From contig DCRR01000015.1 of NCBI GenBank assembly GCA_002325245.1, positions 22,440 to 86,439 on the forward strand: a stretch of DNA of 64,000 nucleotides, read 5' to 3'. The notes below the pieces were generated by a model. That model did not search any database. It had not been told where the DNA came from and saw only the letters and a list, made by a program, of their open reading frames with translations. This stretch comes from Microbacteriaceae bacterium UBA1487. Lineage in GTDB: Bacteria; Actinomycetota; Actinomycetes; Actinomycetales; Microbacteriaceae. Below, piece after piece: positions 10,892-19,872 of the stretch (positions within the stretch are counted from its first letter, which is position 1; each line of letters opens with the position of its first letter). A program made the translations under genes and the position numbers.

Positions 10892-11397
10892 GAGGCGTCG
10901 CTTTCGGTTGAAACGGGAACAAGAGCAAGCAGGGCGTCGGCGAGTGCCGCCGGGTCGGAGGCGCGGAACGTCGAGTCGACCGCGAGGTCGCCGTCGCCCA
11001 GCAGCCAGCGCACGAACACCAGGCGGTCGCCGCCGGAGGCACGGTCGATCGTCCAGTTGGCGCGGCCGGCGCCGACGATGCGCTCCCGCGGGATGAACGC
11101 CGGGCCGGCGCGGCCGCCGAGGTCGAGCTCGAGCCCGGTCTCGTGGATGCGAAGCACCGCCTGCGAGCGGAAGCCGAGACCGGGCACGGTGATCCGCTCC
11201 AGCGGCTGCTCGGCCTGCGTCGTGGCGAGGTACAGCGCCTCGAAGCTGGCGCGCGCCCCACCGAGCTCGGCGGGCGGTGTCGGCAGCGCGCCGAGGCTCG
11301 CGTGGCGACGCGTGCGCGCGCGCCAGGCGACCGCGAGCGAGCCGAAGACCAGCGCGAGCACGGCGACGACGATCAGGGTCGGCAGGACCTTATCCAT
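10888..11397 (-). CDS. Membrane-anchored PH-like protein of the pyrimidine operon
   Basis: 169-residue protein with one N-terminal membrane segment (about residues 5-24, [20 protein letters not shown]) and a soluble domain of mostly beta-type sequence rich in Val/Leu/Gly ([36 protein letters not shown]). It overlaps pyrC by 8 nt and carA by 4 nt. A protein of this kind occupies the same slot between pyrC and carA in M. tuberculosis (Rv1382), annotated only as an export or membrane protein. The PH-like fold is my reading of the pattern and family recollection. Its role is unknown; the conserved position suggests a link to pyrimidine synthesis or membrane tethering. Confidence 0.75.
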   Translation of the reverse strand: MDKVLPTLIVVAVLALVFGSLAVAWRARTRRHASLGALPTPPAELGGARASFEALYLATTQAEQPLERITVPGLGFRSQAVLRIHETGLELDLGGRAGPAFIPRERIVGAGRANWTIDRASGGDRLVFVRWLLGDGDLAVDSTFRASDPAALADALLALVPVSTESDAS

Positions 11398-12697
11398 GCG
11401 ACACCTCCTCGGCGGGCCGCAGCTCGCCGTCCAGCACGGTCGGCACTCCGCCATGCAGCGTCGCGACGACGCGTCCCGGGAGCGAGCGGCCGAGGTAGGG
11501 CGAGTTGATGCCCTTGCCGCGAAGCCGCTCCGTGCTGAAGTCGGAGCGCGCGCTCGGGTCGTAGAGGGTGACGTGCGCGGGGCTGCCGACCGCGAACGCA
11601 GCGTCGTAGCCGTCGAGCAGGCCGATCTCGGCGGGCGCGCTCGAGAGCACGCGCGCCACATCGGCCCAGCCGAGCTGGCCGCTGTCGACGACGGCCTCCT
11701 GCACGACGCTCAGCGCGCTCTCCAGGCCGACCATGCCGAAGCTGGCCTCGGCCCAGGCGCATTCCTTCGTCTCGACGGGGTGCGGCGCGTGATCGGTCGC
11801 GACAATGTCGATCGTGCCGTCGGCCAGCGCTGCGCGCAGCGCGTGCACGTCCTCGTCGCGTCGCAGCGGCGGGTTCACCTTGAAGCGCGGGTCGTAGCTC
11901 TCGACCAGCTGCTCGGTCAGCAGCAGGTGGTGCGGGGTGACCTCGGCCGTCACCGCGATGCCGCGTGCCTTCGCCCAGCGCACCACCTCGACGCTGCCGG
12001 CGGTCGAGAGGTGGCAGATGTGCAGTCGGGCGCCGACGTGCTCGGCGAGCAGCACGTCGCGCGCGATGATCGACTCCTCGGCGACGGCGGGCCAGCCGGC
12101 GAGACCGAGGCGGCTCGACAGCTCGCCCTCGTTCATCTGGGCGCCCTCGGTGAGGCGCGGTTCCTGGGCGTGCTGGGCGACGACGCCGCCGAACGTCGAG
12201 ACGTACTCGAGCGCGCGCCGCATCAGCAGCGGGTCGTGCACGCATTTGCCGTCGTCGCTGAAGACGCGCACCTGCGCGCGCGACTGCGCCATCGCGCCGA
12301 TCTCGCTGAGGCGCTCCCCCGCGAGGCCGACCGTGACGGCGCCGATCGGGCGCACCGTGACGTAGCCGTGCTGTGCGCCGAGCGAGGCGACCTGCTCGAC
12401 GACGCCCGCGGTGTCGGCCACCGGGAAGGTGTTCGCCATCGCGTGCACGGCGGTGAAGCCGCCCGCGGCCGCTGCGCGCGAGCCGGTGAGCACCGTCTCG
12501 CTCTGCTCGAAGCCGGGCTCGCGCAGGTGGGTGTGCAGGTCGACGAGGCCGGGCAGAGCCTGGAGGCCGTTCGCGTCGATCACCTGGGCGCCCGAGGCGG
12601 CGATCCCGGAGCCGCGCTCGGCGATCACACCGTCGCGGATCAGCAGATCGGTCGACTCGCCGTTCGGGAGCGTGGCGCCCTGAATCAGGATGGTCAT
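11390..12697 (-). CDS. pyrC: Dihydroorotase
   Basis: Zinc amidohydrolase that cyclises carbamoyl-aspartate to dihydroorotate. At 435 residues it is the class I form. Metal ligands are visible in [19 protein letters not shown] (HxH), HICHLSTAG and [35 protein letters not shown] is the conserved Asn-Pro-Pro-Leu-Arg substrate segment. The ATG overlaps the pyrB stop by 4 nt. Confidence 0.96.
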   Translation of the reverse strand: MTILIQGATLPNGESTDLLIRDGVIAERGSGIAASGAQVIDANGLQALPGLVDLHTHLREPGFEQSETVLTGSRAAAAGGFTAVHAMANTFPVADTAGVVEQVASLGAQHGYVTVRPIGAVTVGLAGERLSEIGAMAQSRAQVRVFSDDGKCVHDPLLMRRALEYVSTFGGVVAQHAQEPRLTEGAQMNEGELSSRLGLAGWPAVAEESIIARDVLLAEHVGARLHICHLSTAGSVEVVRWAKARGIAVTAEVTPHHLLLTEQLVESYDPRFKVNPPLRRDEDVHALRAALADGTIDIVATDHAPHPVETKECAWAEASFGMVGLESALSVVQEAVVDSGQLGWADVARVLSSAPAEIGLLDGYDAAFAVGSPAHVTLYDPSARSDFSTERLRGKGINSPYLGRSLPGRVVATLHGGVPTVLDGELRPAEEVSHG

Positions 12698-13680
12698 GCG
12701 CTGGGGCCTCCGGTCGTGGTGGGTGCGTTCGACGAGGTTCCCGAGAGCACGAGGTAGAGCACCGCCATTCGAATCGACACCCCGTTGGTGACCTGATCGA
12801 GAACTCGCGACTGCGGCGAATCGGCGGCCGCCGCCGAGATCTCGAGACCGCGGTTCATCGGTCCGGGGTGCATCACTATCGTATGCGGCGAAAGCTGGGC
12901 GAACCGGGCGTCATCGAGGCCCCACTGGCGGGCGTACTCGCGCTCGTGCGGGAAGAAGGCGGCGTGCATCCGCTCCTGCTGGATGCGCAGCATCATCAGC
13001 ACATCCGGCTTTGCCGCGATCGCCTCGTCGAGGCTGGATCCCGTCGTCACCGGCCACGAGGCGATGCCGGTCGGCAGCAGGGTGGTGGGGGCGACCAGGT
13101 GCACCCGGGCGCCGAGCGTCGTCAGCAGCCAGACGTTGCTGCGCGCGACGCGCGAGTGCAGCACGTCGCCGACGATCGTGACACGGAGCCCCTCGAGGTC
13201 CTTGCCGCGGGAGGCGGCGCCGTGCCGGGCCTTGCGCATCGTGAACGCGTCAAGCAGGCCCTGGGTGGGATGCTCGTGCGTGCCGTCGCCGGCGTTCACG
13301 ACGGCCGCGTCGATCCAGCCGCTCGTGGCGAGGGTGTGCGCGGCGCCCGAGGCGCTGTGCCGCAGCACGACCGCGTCGATGCCCATCGCGGCGATCGTCT
13401 GCGCCGTGTCCTTCAGGCTCTCGCCCTTCGACACGCTCGAGCCCTTGGCGCTGAAAGTGATCACGTCGGCCGAGAGCTTCTTGGCTGCCGACTCGAAGCT
13501 CAGGCGGGTGCGCGTGGAGTCCTCGAAGAACAGGTTGGCGACGGTGCGGCCGCGCAGCGTCGGCAGCTTCGGCACGGTGCGCGTGGCGACGTCGCCCATG
13601 TCCTCGGCGATGTCGAGGATCGCGATCGCGGTGTCGCGGTCGAGCTCATGCGCGCTCAGCAGGTGGCGCAGCTCGGTCAT
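12694..13680 (-). CDS. pyrB: Aspartate carbamoyltransferase catalytic subunit
   Basis: Joins carbamoyl phosphate to aspartate, the first committed pyrimidine step. At 328 residues it shows the carbamoyl-phosphate motif [18 protein letters not shown], the conserved [16 protein letters not shown] and [12 protein letters not shown]. No pyrI regulatory subunit is adjacent, which fits control by PyrR. The ATG overlaps the pyrR stop by 4 nt. Confidence 0.96.
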   Translation of the reverse strand: MTELRHLLSAHELDRDTAIAILDIAEDMGDVATRTVPKLPTLRGRTVANLFFEDSTRTRLSFESAAKKLSADVITFSAKGSSVSKGESLKDTAQTIAAMGIDAVVLRHSASGAAHTLATSGWIDAAVVNAGDGTHEHPTQGLLDAFTMRKARHGAASRGKDLEGLRVTIVGDVLHSRVARSNVWLLTTLGARVHLVAPTTLLPTGIASWPVTTGSSLDEAIAAKPDVLMMLRIQQERMHAAFFPHEREYARQWGLDDARFAQLSPHTIVMHPGPMNRGLEISAAAADSPQSRVLDQVTNGVSIRMAVLYLVLSGTSSNAPTTTGGPSA

Positions 13681-14228
13681 CGCGTCTCCCCCTCAGAGGG
13701 CGCGGAGATCGCGATCAGGTCGTCGCCGTCGGTCTCGGCGAGGTGCACGTTGATGCGCTCCGTCGTGGACGTCGGCAGGTTCTTGCCGACGTAGTCGGCG
13801 CGAATCGGCAGTTCGCGGTGTCCGCGATCGACGAGCACGGCGAGGCGCACGGCGCGCGGGCGACCGTGGTCGTTCAGCGCGTCGAGGGCGGCGCGGATGG
13901 TCCGGCCGGAGTAGAGCACGTCGTCGACGAGCACGACCGTCTTGCCGTCGATGCCGCCGGCGGGAATCCGCGTCGGGTGCGGGGTGCGGGTCGGCTGGGC
14001 CGCGAGATCGTCGCGGTACATCGTGACGTCGAGGGAGCCGACCGCGGCGGAGCCGGGTTCGAGCTTCTCGAGCGTGGCGGCGAGGCGCTCGGCGAGGAGC
14101 ACGCCCCGGGTCGGAATGCCCAGGAGCACGAGATCGGACGCTCCGCGATTGGCTTCGAGGATCTCGTGCGCGATGCGGGTGAGAGCCCTCTGGATGTCGT
14201 CCTGCTGCAGCACGGTTCGCGTGCGCAT
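13677..14228 (-). CDS. pyrR: Bifunctional pyr operon regulator / uracil phosphoribosyltransferase
   Basis: UMP/PRPP-responsive RNA-binding regulator with weak uracil phosphoribosyltransferase activity. The ATG at 14228 ([20 protein letters not shown]) is chosen because AAGGAGGTC lies 5-12 nt upstream; a TTG 45 nt further up lacks this. Of 183 residues, the PRPP-binding motif [20 protein letters not shown] is unmistakable, with the tail [20 protein letters not shown] typical of PyrR. It heads the pyr operon and probably controls it. Confidence 0.94.
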   Translation of the reverse strand: MRTRTVLQQDDIQRALTRIAHEILEANRGASDLVLLGIPTRGVLLAERLAATLEKLEPGSAAVGSLDVTMYRDDLAAQPTRTPHPTRIPAGGIDGKTVVLVDDVLYSGRTIRAALDALNDHGRPRAVRLAVLVDRGHRELPIRADYVGKNLPTSTTERINVHLAETDGDDLIAISAPSEGETR

Positions 14229-14233
14229 CCGGA

Positions 14234-14254
14234 CCTCCTTCCCCGCCTCCCGGA
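14234..14254 (-). promoter_or_regulatory. Candidate PyrR RNA-binding leader overlapping the pyrR ribosome binding site
   Basis: On the transcript the segment reads UCCGGGAGGCGGGGAAGGAG, then the start codon 5 nt beyond. It resembles the UCCnGnGAGGY-type PyrR loop followed by a Shine-Dalgarno, the arrangement behind PyrR translational repression in mycobacteria. The match is one base short of the consensus and I did not compute a fold, so this is inference. No antiterminator/terminator pair is visible in the leader. Confidence 0.35.
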
Positions 14255-14297
14255 CGGACTTAAAGGTGGTCAAACTCCGCTCACACTAGCACTTCCC

Positions 14298-14381
14298 TTT
14301 TCAGGAGTTCGTGTGACGGATGTGGCGTGCGTCACGTCGATGGGACGCTTCTGCCACATCCGTCACACTTCCTCCTGAAAA
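14298..14381. repeat. Long inverted repeat (two 29-nt arms, 26-nt loop) between ssuC-like gene and pyrR
   Basis: Arm 1 is 14298-14326 and arm 2 is 14353-14381. Compared as reverse complements they match at 26 of 29 positions; only 14308-14310 (TTC) differ from the partner (GAA). Shared blocks are TTTTCAGGAG and GTGTGACGGATGTGGC. The repeat fills most of the 168-nt gap downstream of the ABC permease and upstream of pyrR. It could terminate the importer operon, but arms this long without a trailing T-run also suit a MITE- or REP-like element. Confidence 0.8.
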
Positions 14382-14396
14382 CGGTGGGGCCGGGGG

Positions 14397-15302
14397 CTAG
14401 CCCCAGCGGGAGAGGAGGGCGCGCTCGAGGAGGCCGATGAGGGCGTCGGAGAGCTTGCCGAGGATGGCGAGCACGATGATCGCCAGGAACAGGCGGTCGA
14501 TGCGGCCGTTGTTCTGCGACTCGATGAGCAGGAATCCGAGCCCCATCGTCGAGCCGAGCAGCTCGGCGGCGACCAGGAACAGCCAGGCCTGCGCGAGCGC
14601 GAGCCGCAGCCCCGACACGATCGCGGGGATGACGGCGGGCAGCTGCACGGTCAAAAGCAGCCGGATTCCGTGGAACCCGTACGCGCGACCCAGCTCGACC
14701 AGGTGCGGGTCGACGTGCCGCAGAGCTCCGGCCACGGTTGTGTAGACCGGGAAGAGCGCCCCGATCGCGACGAGGGTGACCTTGGAGTCCTCGCCGAAGC
14801 CCAGGTACAGGATGAGCAGCGGCACCCAGGCGAGCGACGGAACCGCGCGCGCCGCCCCGACGGTCGCCGCCAGGAAGCCGTCGGCGAGCCGAGACAGCCC
14901 GACGAGGGAGCCGAGCGCGAGGCCCGCGACCGCGCCGATTGCGAAGCCGAGGAAGACCCGCTGGGTGGAGATGCCGATGTGCTCCCAGAGCAGTCCGCGC
15001 TGGGCGAGGTCGATCGCGGCGACGACGAGCGACTCCGGCGTGGGCAGCTTGAACAGCGGCACCCAGCCGAGGTGCGACGCCGCCCACCAGAGCGCGAGTA
15101 GGGCGAGCGGGATGATCGCGCCGAGTGCCGCCCGCGATCCGGCGCGACGCCCGGCGCGCGGGCGCTGGGTTCCGGACGAGCCGAACCGGCCAGCGGCGGC
15201 GAGCGTGGCGGCCTCCCCCGTCACCTGAGGGTCGGCCGACGGCGCGGCGCTGCCGCCGCGCACGACCGTCTCGCCGTTCAGGTATTCGGGGGAAGCCGCC
15301 AT
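14397..15302 (-). CDS. ABC transporter permease, aliphatic sulfonate/taurine/nitrate type (SsuC/TauC-like)
   Basis: 301-residue integral membrane subunit with about six hydrophobic segments after a ~60-residue polar Pro/Gly/Arg-rich N-terminus that is long for the family. The EAA-type loop that docks the ATPase is VELGRAYGFHGIRLLLTVQL followed by PAVIPAIVSGLRLALAQAW. It is last in the set ATPase - binding protein - permease and lies 5 nt after the binding-protein gene. The substrate cannot be fixed from sequence; sulfonate, taurine, nitrate and pyrimidine-precursor importers all fall in this family. Confidence 0.88.
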   Translation of the reverse strand: MAASPEYLNGETVVRGGSAAPSADPQVTGEAATLAAAGRFGSSGTQRPRAGRRAGSRAALGAIIPLALLALWWAASHLGWVPLFKLPTPESLVVAAIDLAQRGLLWEHIGISTQRVFLGFAIGAVAGLALGSLVGLSRLADGFLAATVGAARAVPSLAWVPLLILYLGFGEDSKVTLVAIGALFPVYTTVAGALRHVDPHLVELGRAYGFHGIRLLLTVQLPAVIPAIVSGLRLALAQAWLFLVAAELLGSTMGLGFLLIESQNNGRIDRLFLAIIVLAILGKLSDALIGLLERALLSRWG

Positions 15303-15307
15303 GATGC

Positions 15308-16327
15308 TCAGCCCACCCGGCTCGGGTCGGCGGCGTCGGCGAACGTCGTGTTGAACAACGTCTCGAGCGCGGCGTCGGCCTGGTCCTGCGACGGGATGTC
15401 GCCGTTGGCGACCTGGATCGGTCCGACGACCTCGAGCACCGAGTACTGCGCGGCGCCGGGAGCGAAGTCGAGGTCGATGACGGTGCGCTCCAGGAGCACG
15501 ACCGTGGCGACCTCGAGGTCGAGGCCCGAGACGTCGGCGAGCAGCTGCGCGGTCTCGTCCGGGTTCTCCAGAGCCCAGGCGCGCGCCTTCTCGTAGGCGT
15601 CGGCGACGACCTGCGCGAGGTCGGCGTTGTTGGTGATGAAGTCCTCCGTCGCGTTCAGGAAGCCGTAGGTGTTGAAGTCAACGTTGCGGTAGAACAGCTC
15701 CACGCCGTCGTTGAGCTCGTGCGCGGCCATCATCGGGTCAAGACCCGACCAGGCGTCGACGCTGCCGTTGACCAGGGCCACGCCTCCGTCGGCGTGCTGC
15801 AGGTTCTGGATGTCGACCTCGCTCGGGTCGACGCCCGCCTCGTCGAGCGCTTGCAGCAGGAAGAAGTACGGGTCGGTGCCAATGGTGACCGCAACCGTCT
15901 TGCCGCGCAGGTCCGCCACCGACTCGATGCCGCTGCCCGGCAGCGTGACGAGCGCCGACCACTCGGGCTGGGTGTAGATCCCGATGGTCTGGATGGGCGA
16001 GCCGTTGGCGCGCGCCAGGAGCGCGGCCGAGCCGGCGGTCGAGCCGACGTCGAGGGCGCCGGCGCGCAGGCCCTCATTCGCCTTGTTCGAGCCGAGCGAC
16101 TGGGTCCAGGTCACGGCGACGTCGTCGCCGAGGGTGTCCTCGATCCAGCCCTGCTCCTTGATGATGAGGCTGAGCGGGTTGTAGGTGGCGAAGTCGAGGC
16201 TGAGCGTCGACTTGCTCCACTCGCCGCCCGCGCCGGCGCCGGGCGTCGCGTTCTCGCCGGCGCAGCCCGCGAGGGCAAGCGAGGCGATGACCGCGGTCGC
16301 CGCGGCGGCCAGGAAGGTCTTCTTCAT
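15308..16327 (-). CDS. ABC transporter substrate-binding lipoprotein (SsuA/NMT1-like)
   Basis: 339-residue extracytoplasmic binding protein. The N-terminus is a lipoprotein signal peptide with lipobox LALAGC, so Cys22 is the expected lipidation site. The mature part fits the NMT1/SsuA family: TYNPLSLIIKEQGWIEDTLG, GLRAGALDVGSTAGSAALLA and WSALVTLPGSGIESVADLRG are the usual ligand-pocket segments. AAGGA lies about 8 nt before the ATG. It sits between the ATPase and permease genes, so the three form one importer; the ligand is unknown, most likely a sulfonate-type anion. Confidence 0.88.
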   Translation of the reverse strand: MKKTFLAAAATAVIASLALAGCAGENATPGAGAGGEWSKSTLSLDFATYNPLSLIIKEQGWIEDTLGDDVAVTWTQSLGSNKANEGLRAGALDVGSTAGSAALLARANGSPIQTIGIYTQPEWSALVTLPGSGIESVADLRGKTVAVTIGTDPYFFLLQALDEAGVDPSEVDIQNLQHADGGVALVNGSVDAWSGLDPMMAAHELNDGVELFYRNVDFNTYGFLNATEDFITNNADLAQVVADAYEKARAWALENPDETAQLLADVSGLDLEVATVVLLERTVIDLDFAPGAAQYSVLEVVGPIQVANGDIPSQDQADAALETLFNTTFADAADPSRVG

Positions 16328-16373
16328 GGGGTGTCCTTCGTGCTGTGGTGGATGGTGCGGGATGGGGGTGCGA

Positions 16374-17228
16374 TCAGTCGCCGCGCTGTGCGCGCTGCGC
16401 CTTGATCGCCTTGGTGATGTAGTTCTCGGGATGGTGCGTCTCGACCCCGAGCAGGTCGAGAAGCTCGGCGCGGAGGATCGCGATGCCGGGGTCGGCCCGG
16501 TCCCGCGGGCGAGGCTTGCCGACCTCGAGGATGCGGCGGATCGACCCGCCCGGATGCGCCTCCTGGGTGCCCAGGAGCACGATCCGGTCGGCGAGCTGCA
16601 GCGCCTCGTCGACGTCGTGGGTGACGAGCACGATGGTCGCGGGCTCGGCCGCGTGGATATCGAGCAGCAGGTCCTGCATGGTGAGCCGGGTCAGGGCATC
16701 GAGGGCGCCGAACGGCTCATCGAGCAGGAGCACTCCCGGGCCGCGGGCCAGGGCCCGGGCGAGCGAGGCGCGCTGCGCCATGCCGCCGGAGATCTGACGC
16801 GGGCGGAGCTCCGCGGCGTGGTCGAGCTGCACGAGCTTCAACAGCTCGCGGACGCGAGCCGTGCCTTCGGCGCGGTCGGTTCCGCGCGGCAGGCCGAGCT
16901 CGACGTTGCGCTGAATGGAGCGCCACGGCAGGAGCCGCGGCTCCTGGAAGGCGACCGCGCTGCGCTGGTCGACATCCGCCACCGGGGTGCCGTCGATGCG
17001 CAGTTCGCCCGCGTTCGGCCGGTCGAGCCCGCTGATCAGACGCAGCAGGGTCGACTTGCCGCAGCCGGACGGCCCGAGCAGGGCGACGATCTCTCCGGGG
17101 CGGACCTCGAGGTCGACATCGCGCAGGATGACGCGGGAGTCGCCGGCGTCGGTCGGGAAGCTGCGGCCGACGCCACGCAGCCCGACGCGGAGCGCGGGCG
17201 AGGTGGCGACGGAGGTGACGGCGGGCAT
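16374..17228 (-). CDS. ABC transporter ATP-binding protein (SsuB/TauB-like)
   Basis: Energises the importer encoded just downstream. From the ATG at 17228 it has 284 residues with Walker A GPSGCGKST (about 51-59), Q-loop FQEPRLLPW, signature ISGGMAQRASLARAL, Walker B VLLLDEPFGALD and switch His VTHDVDEA. A TTG 36 nt upstream would add a short Cys/Gly tail and is less likely. No Shine-Dalgarno is obvious before the ATG. The tail beyond residue 230 (HPENYITKAIKAQRAQRGD) is family-typical. Confidence 0.88.
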   Translation of the reverse strand: MPAVTSVATSPALRVGLRGVGRSFPTDAGDSRVILRDVDLEVRPGEIVALLGPSGCGKSTLLRLISGLDRPNAGELRIDGTPVADVDQRSAVAFQEPRLLPWRSIQRNVELGLPRGTDRAEGTARVRELLKLVQLDHAAELRPRQISGGMAQRASLARALARGPGVLLLDEPFGALDALTRLTMQDLLLDIHAAEPATIVLVTHDVDEALQLADRIVLLGTQEAHPGGSIRRILEVGKPRPRDRADPGIAILRAELLDLLGVETHHPENYITKAIKAQRAQRGD

Positions 17229-17275
17229 GGCTGTGAAGTTACGGACATCGCCGCCGCAACTCAACGCGGCATGTC

Positions 17276-17304
17276 ACGAAGTGAAACCTTGCGTCACACT
17301 TCGT
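17276..17304 (-). terminator. Hairpin between the phosphonate-type and sulfonate-type importer operons
   Basis: ACGAAGTG (17276-17283) and CACTTCGT (17297-17304) form a perfect 8-bp stem with a 13-nt loop, in the 87-nt gap after the last phn permease and before the ssuB-like gene. No T-run follows, so it is a weak intrinsic terminator or RNA-stabilising hairpin. Its CGTCACACTTC and nearby TTTCAGG also occur in the repeat at 14298-14381. Confidence 0.45.
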
Positions 17305-17315
17305 CTTTCAGGGCG

Positions 17316-18185
17316 TCACACGACGGCGCCGGCACTCCCGGTGGGGGCCCCGGCGATGATGCGGTGGCGCACCGCTCCGGAGATCGCGTCGACGATCATC
17401 GTCACGAGGATGATCACGATGAGCGCGATTCCGATGCGATCCCAGTCGCGCTGGTCGAACACGCGCGACAGCAGGGAGCCGATTCCGCCGGCGCCGACGA
17501 CGCCGAGGATCGCCCCGGCCCGGATGTTCACCTCGAAGCGGTAGAGCCAGAACGCGATCACCTCGGGCATCACCTGCGGCAGAATCGCCCAGCGCATCAC
17601 CTGCAGCGGATTCGCACCCGAGGAGCGCACCGATTCGACCGGTCCGGTGTCGATGCCTTCGATCACCTCACTGGTGAGCTTGCCGAGCGTGCCGATCGAG
17701 CCGACGCCGAGGGCGAGGGCTCCGGGCAGCGGCCCGAGGCCGAAGATCGGCACCATGATGACGATCGCGAAGATGACGTCGGGCACCGTGCGAATGGCGT
17801 TGAGCACCTGCCGGGTCGGCACCACGATCCAGCGCGGCGCGGTGTTGGAGGCGGCGAGGAACCCGATCGGGAACGACAGCAGGGCTCCGATCACCGTTCC
17901 GACCCACGCCATCGCGAGCGACTGCCCCATGAACTCGAGCGAGGTGAGCCAGTACTCGGCGTAGGGCTCCTCGAACGGGTTGTTGAGCGCGCCGCGCAGC
18001 ATGAGCCCGGTGTAGGTGACGAAGTTCTCGGGGAACTGCGCGAGCCGCTCCCACTTGATCTCGATGACCGAGAGGCACAGCAGCACGATCGCGAGTGCGA
18101 TCAGCTCGATCGTGAGGACGCGCCACTTCTTGGGCGGCGCCGGGCGCGTCGTCTGCGGACGCGGCGCGGGCACGGTGGCGGTCAT
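17316..18185 (-). CDS. phnE: Phosphonate-type ABC transporter permease, second copy
   Basis: 289-residue membrane protein of the PhnE family. After a proline-rich cytoplasmic start come about six membrane segments and the coupling loop VRSSGANPLQVMRWAILPQV, then GAILGVVGAGGIGSLLS, the PhnE hallmark. The ATG overlaps the preceding phnE stop by 4 nt. Two consecutive phnE genes suggest a heterodimeric permease. Substrates of this family include phosphonates, phosphite and phosphate esters. Confidence 0.9.
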   Translation of the reverse strand: MTATVPAPRPQTTRPAPPKKWRVLTIELIALAIVLLCLSVIEIKWERLAQFPENFVTYTGLMLRGALNNPFEEPYAEYWLTSLEFMGQSLAMAWVGTVIGALLSFPIGFLAASNTAPRWIVVPTRQVLNAIRTVPDVIFAIVIMVPIFGLGPLPGALALGVGSIGTLGKLTSEVIEGIDTGPVESVRSSGANPLQVMRWAILPQVMPEVIAFWLYRFEVNIRAGAILGVVGAGGIGSLLSRVFDQRDWDRIGIALIVIILVTMIVDAISGAVRHRIIAGAPTGSAGAVV

Positions 18186-18997
18186 CGGGCCAGCCTCCGC
18201 CGCAGGTAGCCGGAGCTCTGGTCGATCAGGAACACAACCACGAACAGCAGCACGATGATCGCTGACAGGTTGTCGTAGTTGAACCGGGCCAGCTGGACCG
18301 CGATCTGCGTTCCGATGCCGCCGGCGCCGACGAATCCGAGCACCACCGAGGCGCGCACGTTGAGCTCGAACACGTACATCGAGTACGAGACATAGTTGGG
18401 CAGGATCTGCGGCAGCACGGCGACGCGGGAGCGCTGCACGACGTTCGCTCCGGAGGCGTCCGCCGCTTCGAGCGGGCCCGGGTCGACCGCATCGATCGTC
18501 TCGGCGGTGAGCTTGGCGATGATGCCGATGTTGAACATGATGAGCGCGAGCACGCCGGCCAGGGCGCCGATGCCGACAAAGGCGACGAAGAGAAGGCCCC
18601 AGACCACGTCGGGAAGGGAGCGTCCGACCGAGAGGATGAGCTTCGAGGCCCGGTAGACGATCGCGTTCGGGTTGGAGACGGTCGAGGCGAGGAACGACAC
18701 GACGAGGGCGATGCCGGTGCCGATGACGGTCGCCACCACGGCGGTCGCGAGGGTGACCGACATCGGCTGGATGGTCTGGACGAGGAAGCTCCAGTCGGGA
18801 GCGAAGAACTGGCTGATGATGAACCAGCCGCGGCCGGTGTCGGTGAACAGCGGCAGGATCGTGAAGTCGATCGCGCTGCCCGCCACGATCGTGACGACGA
18901 CCGCGATCGCGATGAGCGACCACGCTCCGAGCGGAGGCCGCGGGCGTGCCGGACGCGCCGTTCGATTCGGCGCGGCAGAGGCGGTGGCCGCGGTCAT
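18182..18997 (-). CDS. phnE: Phosphonate-type ABC transporter permease, first copy
   Basis: 271-residue PhnE-family permease. Membrane segments begin at about residue 27 (WSLIAIAVVVTIVAGSAI). The ATPase-coupling loop is ADASGANVVQRSRVAVLPQI and the family signature VVLGFVGAGGIGTQIAVQLA follows. Its start overlaps the phnC stop by 4 nt and its stop overlaps the second phnE. It differs clearly from the second copy, so the pair is an old duplication rather than a recent tandem repeat. Confidence 0.9.
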   Translation of the reverse strand: MTAATASAAPNRTARPARPRPPLGAWSLIAIAVVVTIVAGSAIDFTILPLFTDTGRGWFIISQFFAPDWSFLVQTIQPMSVTLATAVVATVIGTGIALVVSFLASTVSNPNAIVYRASKLILSVGRSLPDVVWGLLFVAFVGIGALAGVLALIMFNIGIIAKLTAETIDAVDPGPLEAADASGANVVQRSRVAVLPQILPNYVSYSMYVFELNVRASVVLGFVGAGGIGTQIAVQLARFNYDNLSAIIVLLFVVVFLIDQSSGYLRRRLAR

Positions 18998-19797
18998 GCG
19001 GTCGCGCCGGGAGCCGCGTCCGCCACCGCTCCCGCGTCGGGAAGCAGGTCTTCGGCGGTGAGCGAGCGTCCGTAGATCTCGGCGAACACGGCGTCGTCGG
19101 CGTCCTCCGGCGGACCGTCGAAGACGATCTTGCCGCCGCGCATCCCGATGATCCGCTGCGCGTAGGTGCGCGCCAGATCGAGGAAGTGCAGGTTGACGAC
19201 CGTGGTGATGCCGAGGTCGCGGTTGATCCGGCGCAGGTCGCGCATGACCAGGTTGGCGGTGGGCGGGTCGAGCGAGGCGACCGGCTCGTCGGCGAGGATC
19301 ACGTCGGGCTGCTGGGCGAGAACGCGCGCGATCGCCACGCGCTGCTGCTGGCCGCCGGAGAGCTGCGAGGCCCGGGTGTAGGCCTTCTCGACGATGCCCA
19401 CGCGCTCGAGCGCCTGGAAGGCGAGCTCGACATCCGCCTTGCGATACCAGCCGAGCAGCGCTCGCCAGGTGGGGGTCGCGTGCAGTCGTCCGACCAGCAC
19501 GTTGTTCAGGACGCTCGTGCGGGTCACGAGGTTGAAGGACTGGAAGACCATGCCCACCTTGGAGCGCAGGCGCCGCAGGGCGCTCTTCTTGGCCCCGTCG
19601 ACGCGCTGGCCCGAGACCTCCAGCTCTCCCCCGGTCGGGGTGACCAGACCGTTGATCGAGCGAACCAGCGTCGACTTGCCGGCCCCCGAGAGCCCCACCA
19701 CGACGACGAACTGGCCGTCGGGGATCTCGAGATCGATCTCGTCGAGACCGATGGTCCCATTCGGGTAGCGCACGGACACCTTCGCGAAGCGGATCAC
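18994..19797 (-). CDS. phnC: Phosphonate-type ABC transporter ATP-binding protein
   Basis: ATPase of the PhnDCEE importer. I prefer the GTG at 19797 ([20 protein letters not shown]), because GGGGGAGGA sits at good spacing before it; an in-frame ATG at 19815 has no ribosome binding site. It has 267 residues: Walker [11 protein letters not shown]-loop [20 protein letters not shown] (typical PhnC), signature [13 protein letters not shown], Walker [13 protein letters not shown] and H-loop NLHFLDLA. Confidence 0.92.
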   Translation of the reverse strand: MIRFAKVSVRYPNGTIGLDEIDLEIPDGQFVVVVGLSGAGKSTLVRSINGLVTPTGGELEVSGQRVDGAKKSALRRLRSKVGMVFQSFNLVTRTSVLNNVLVGRLHATPTWRALLGWYRKADVELAFQALERVGIVEKAYTRASQLSGGQQQRVAIARVLAQQPDVILADEPVASLDPPTANLVMRDLRRINRDLGITTVVNLHFLDLARTYAQRIIGMRGGKIVFDGPPEDADDAVFAEIYGRSLTAEDLLPDAGAVADAAPGATA

Positions 19798-19820
19798 AGA
19801 CCCATCCTCCCCCATCGAGA

Positions 19821-19856
19821 AACTCGGGGACAGCGCCGTGGCGCCGCCCCCGAGTT
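19821..19856 (-). promoter_or_regulatory. Stem-loop between phnD and phnC
   Basis: AACTCGGGG (19821-19829) pairs with CCCCGAGTT (19848-19856); an inner GGCGCC-rich stretch can fold too. It lies just after the phnD stop and before phnC. Such hairpins after binding-protein genes usually act as partial terminators or mRNA 3'-end stabilisers, so that the binding protein is made in excess over the membrane subunits. This role is inferred; no T-run follows. Confidence 0.5.
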
Positions 19857-19872
19857 GCGGAACTTCTTCGGT

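Noticed and set aside
9911..12757. 948-codon open frame on the plus strand across carA, the PH-like gene and pyrC
   Set aside because: Runs antisense across three well-supported genes and their overlaps; composition is not protein-like.
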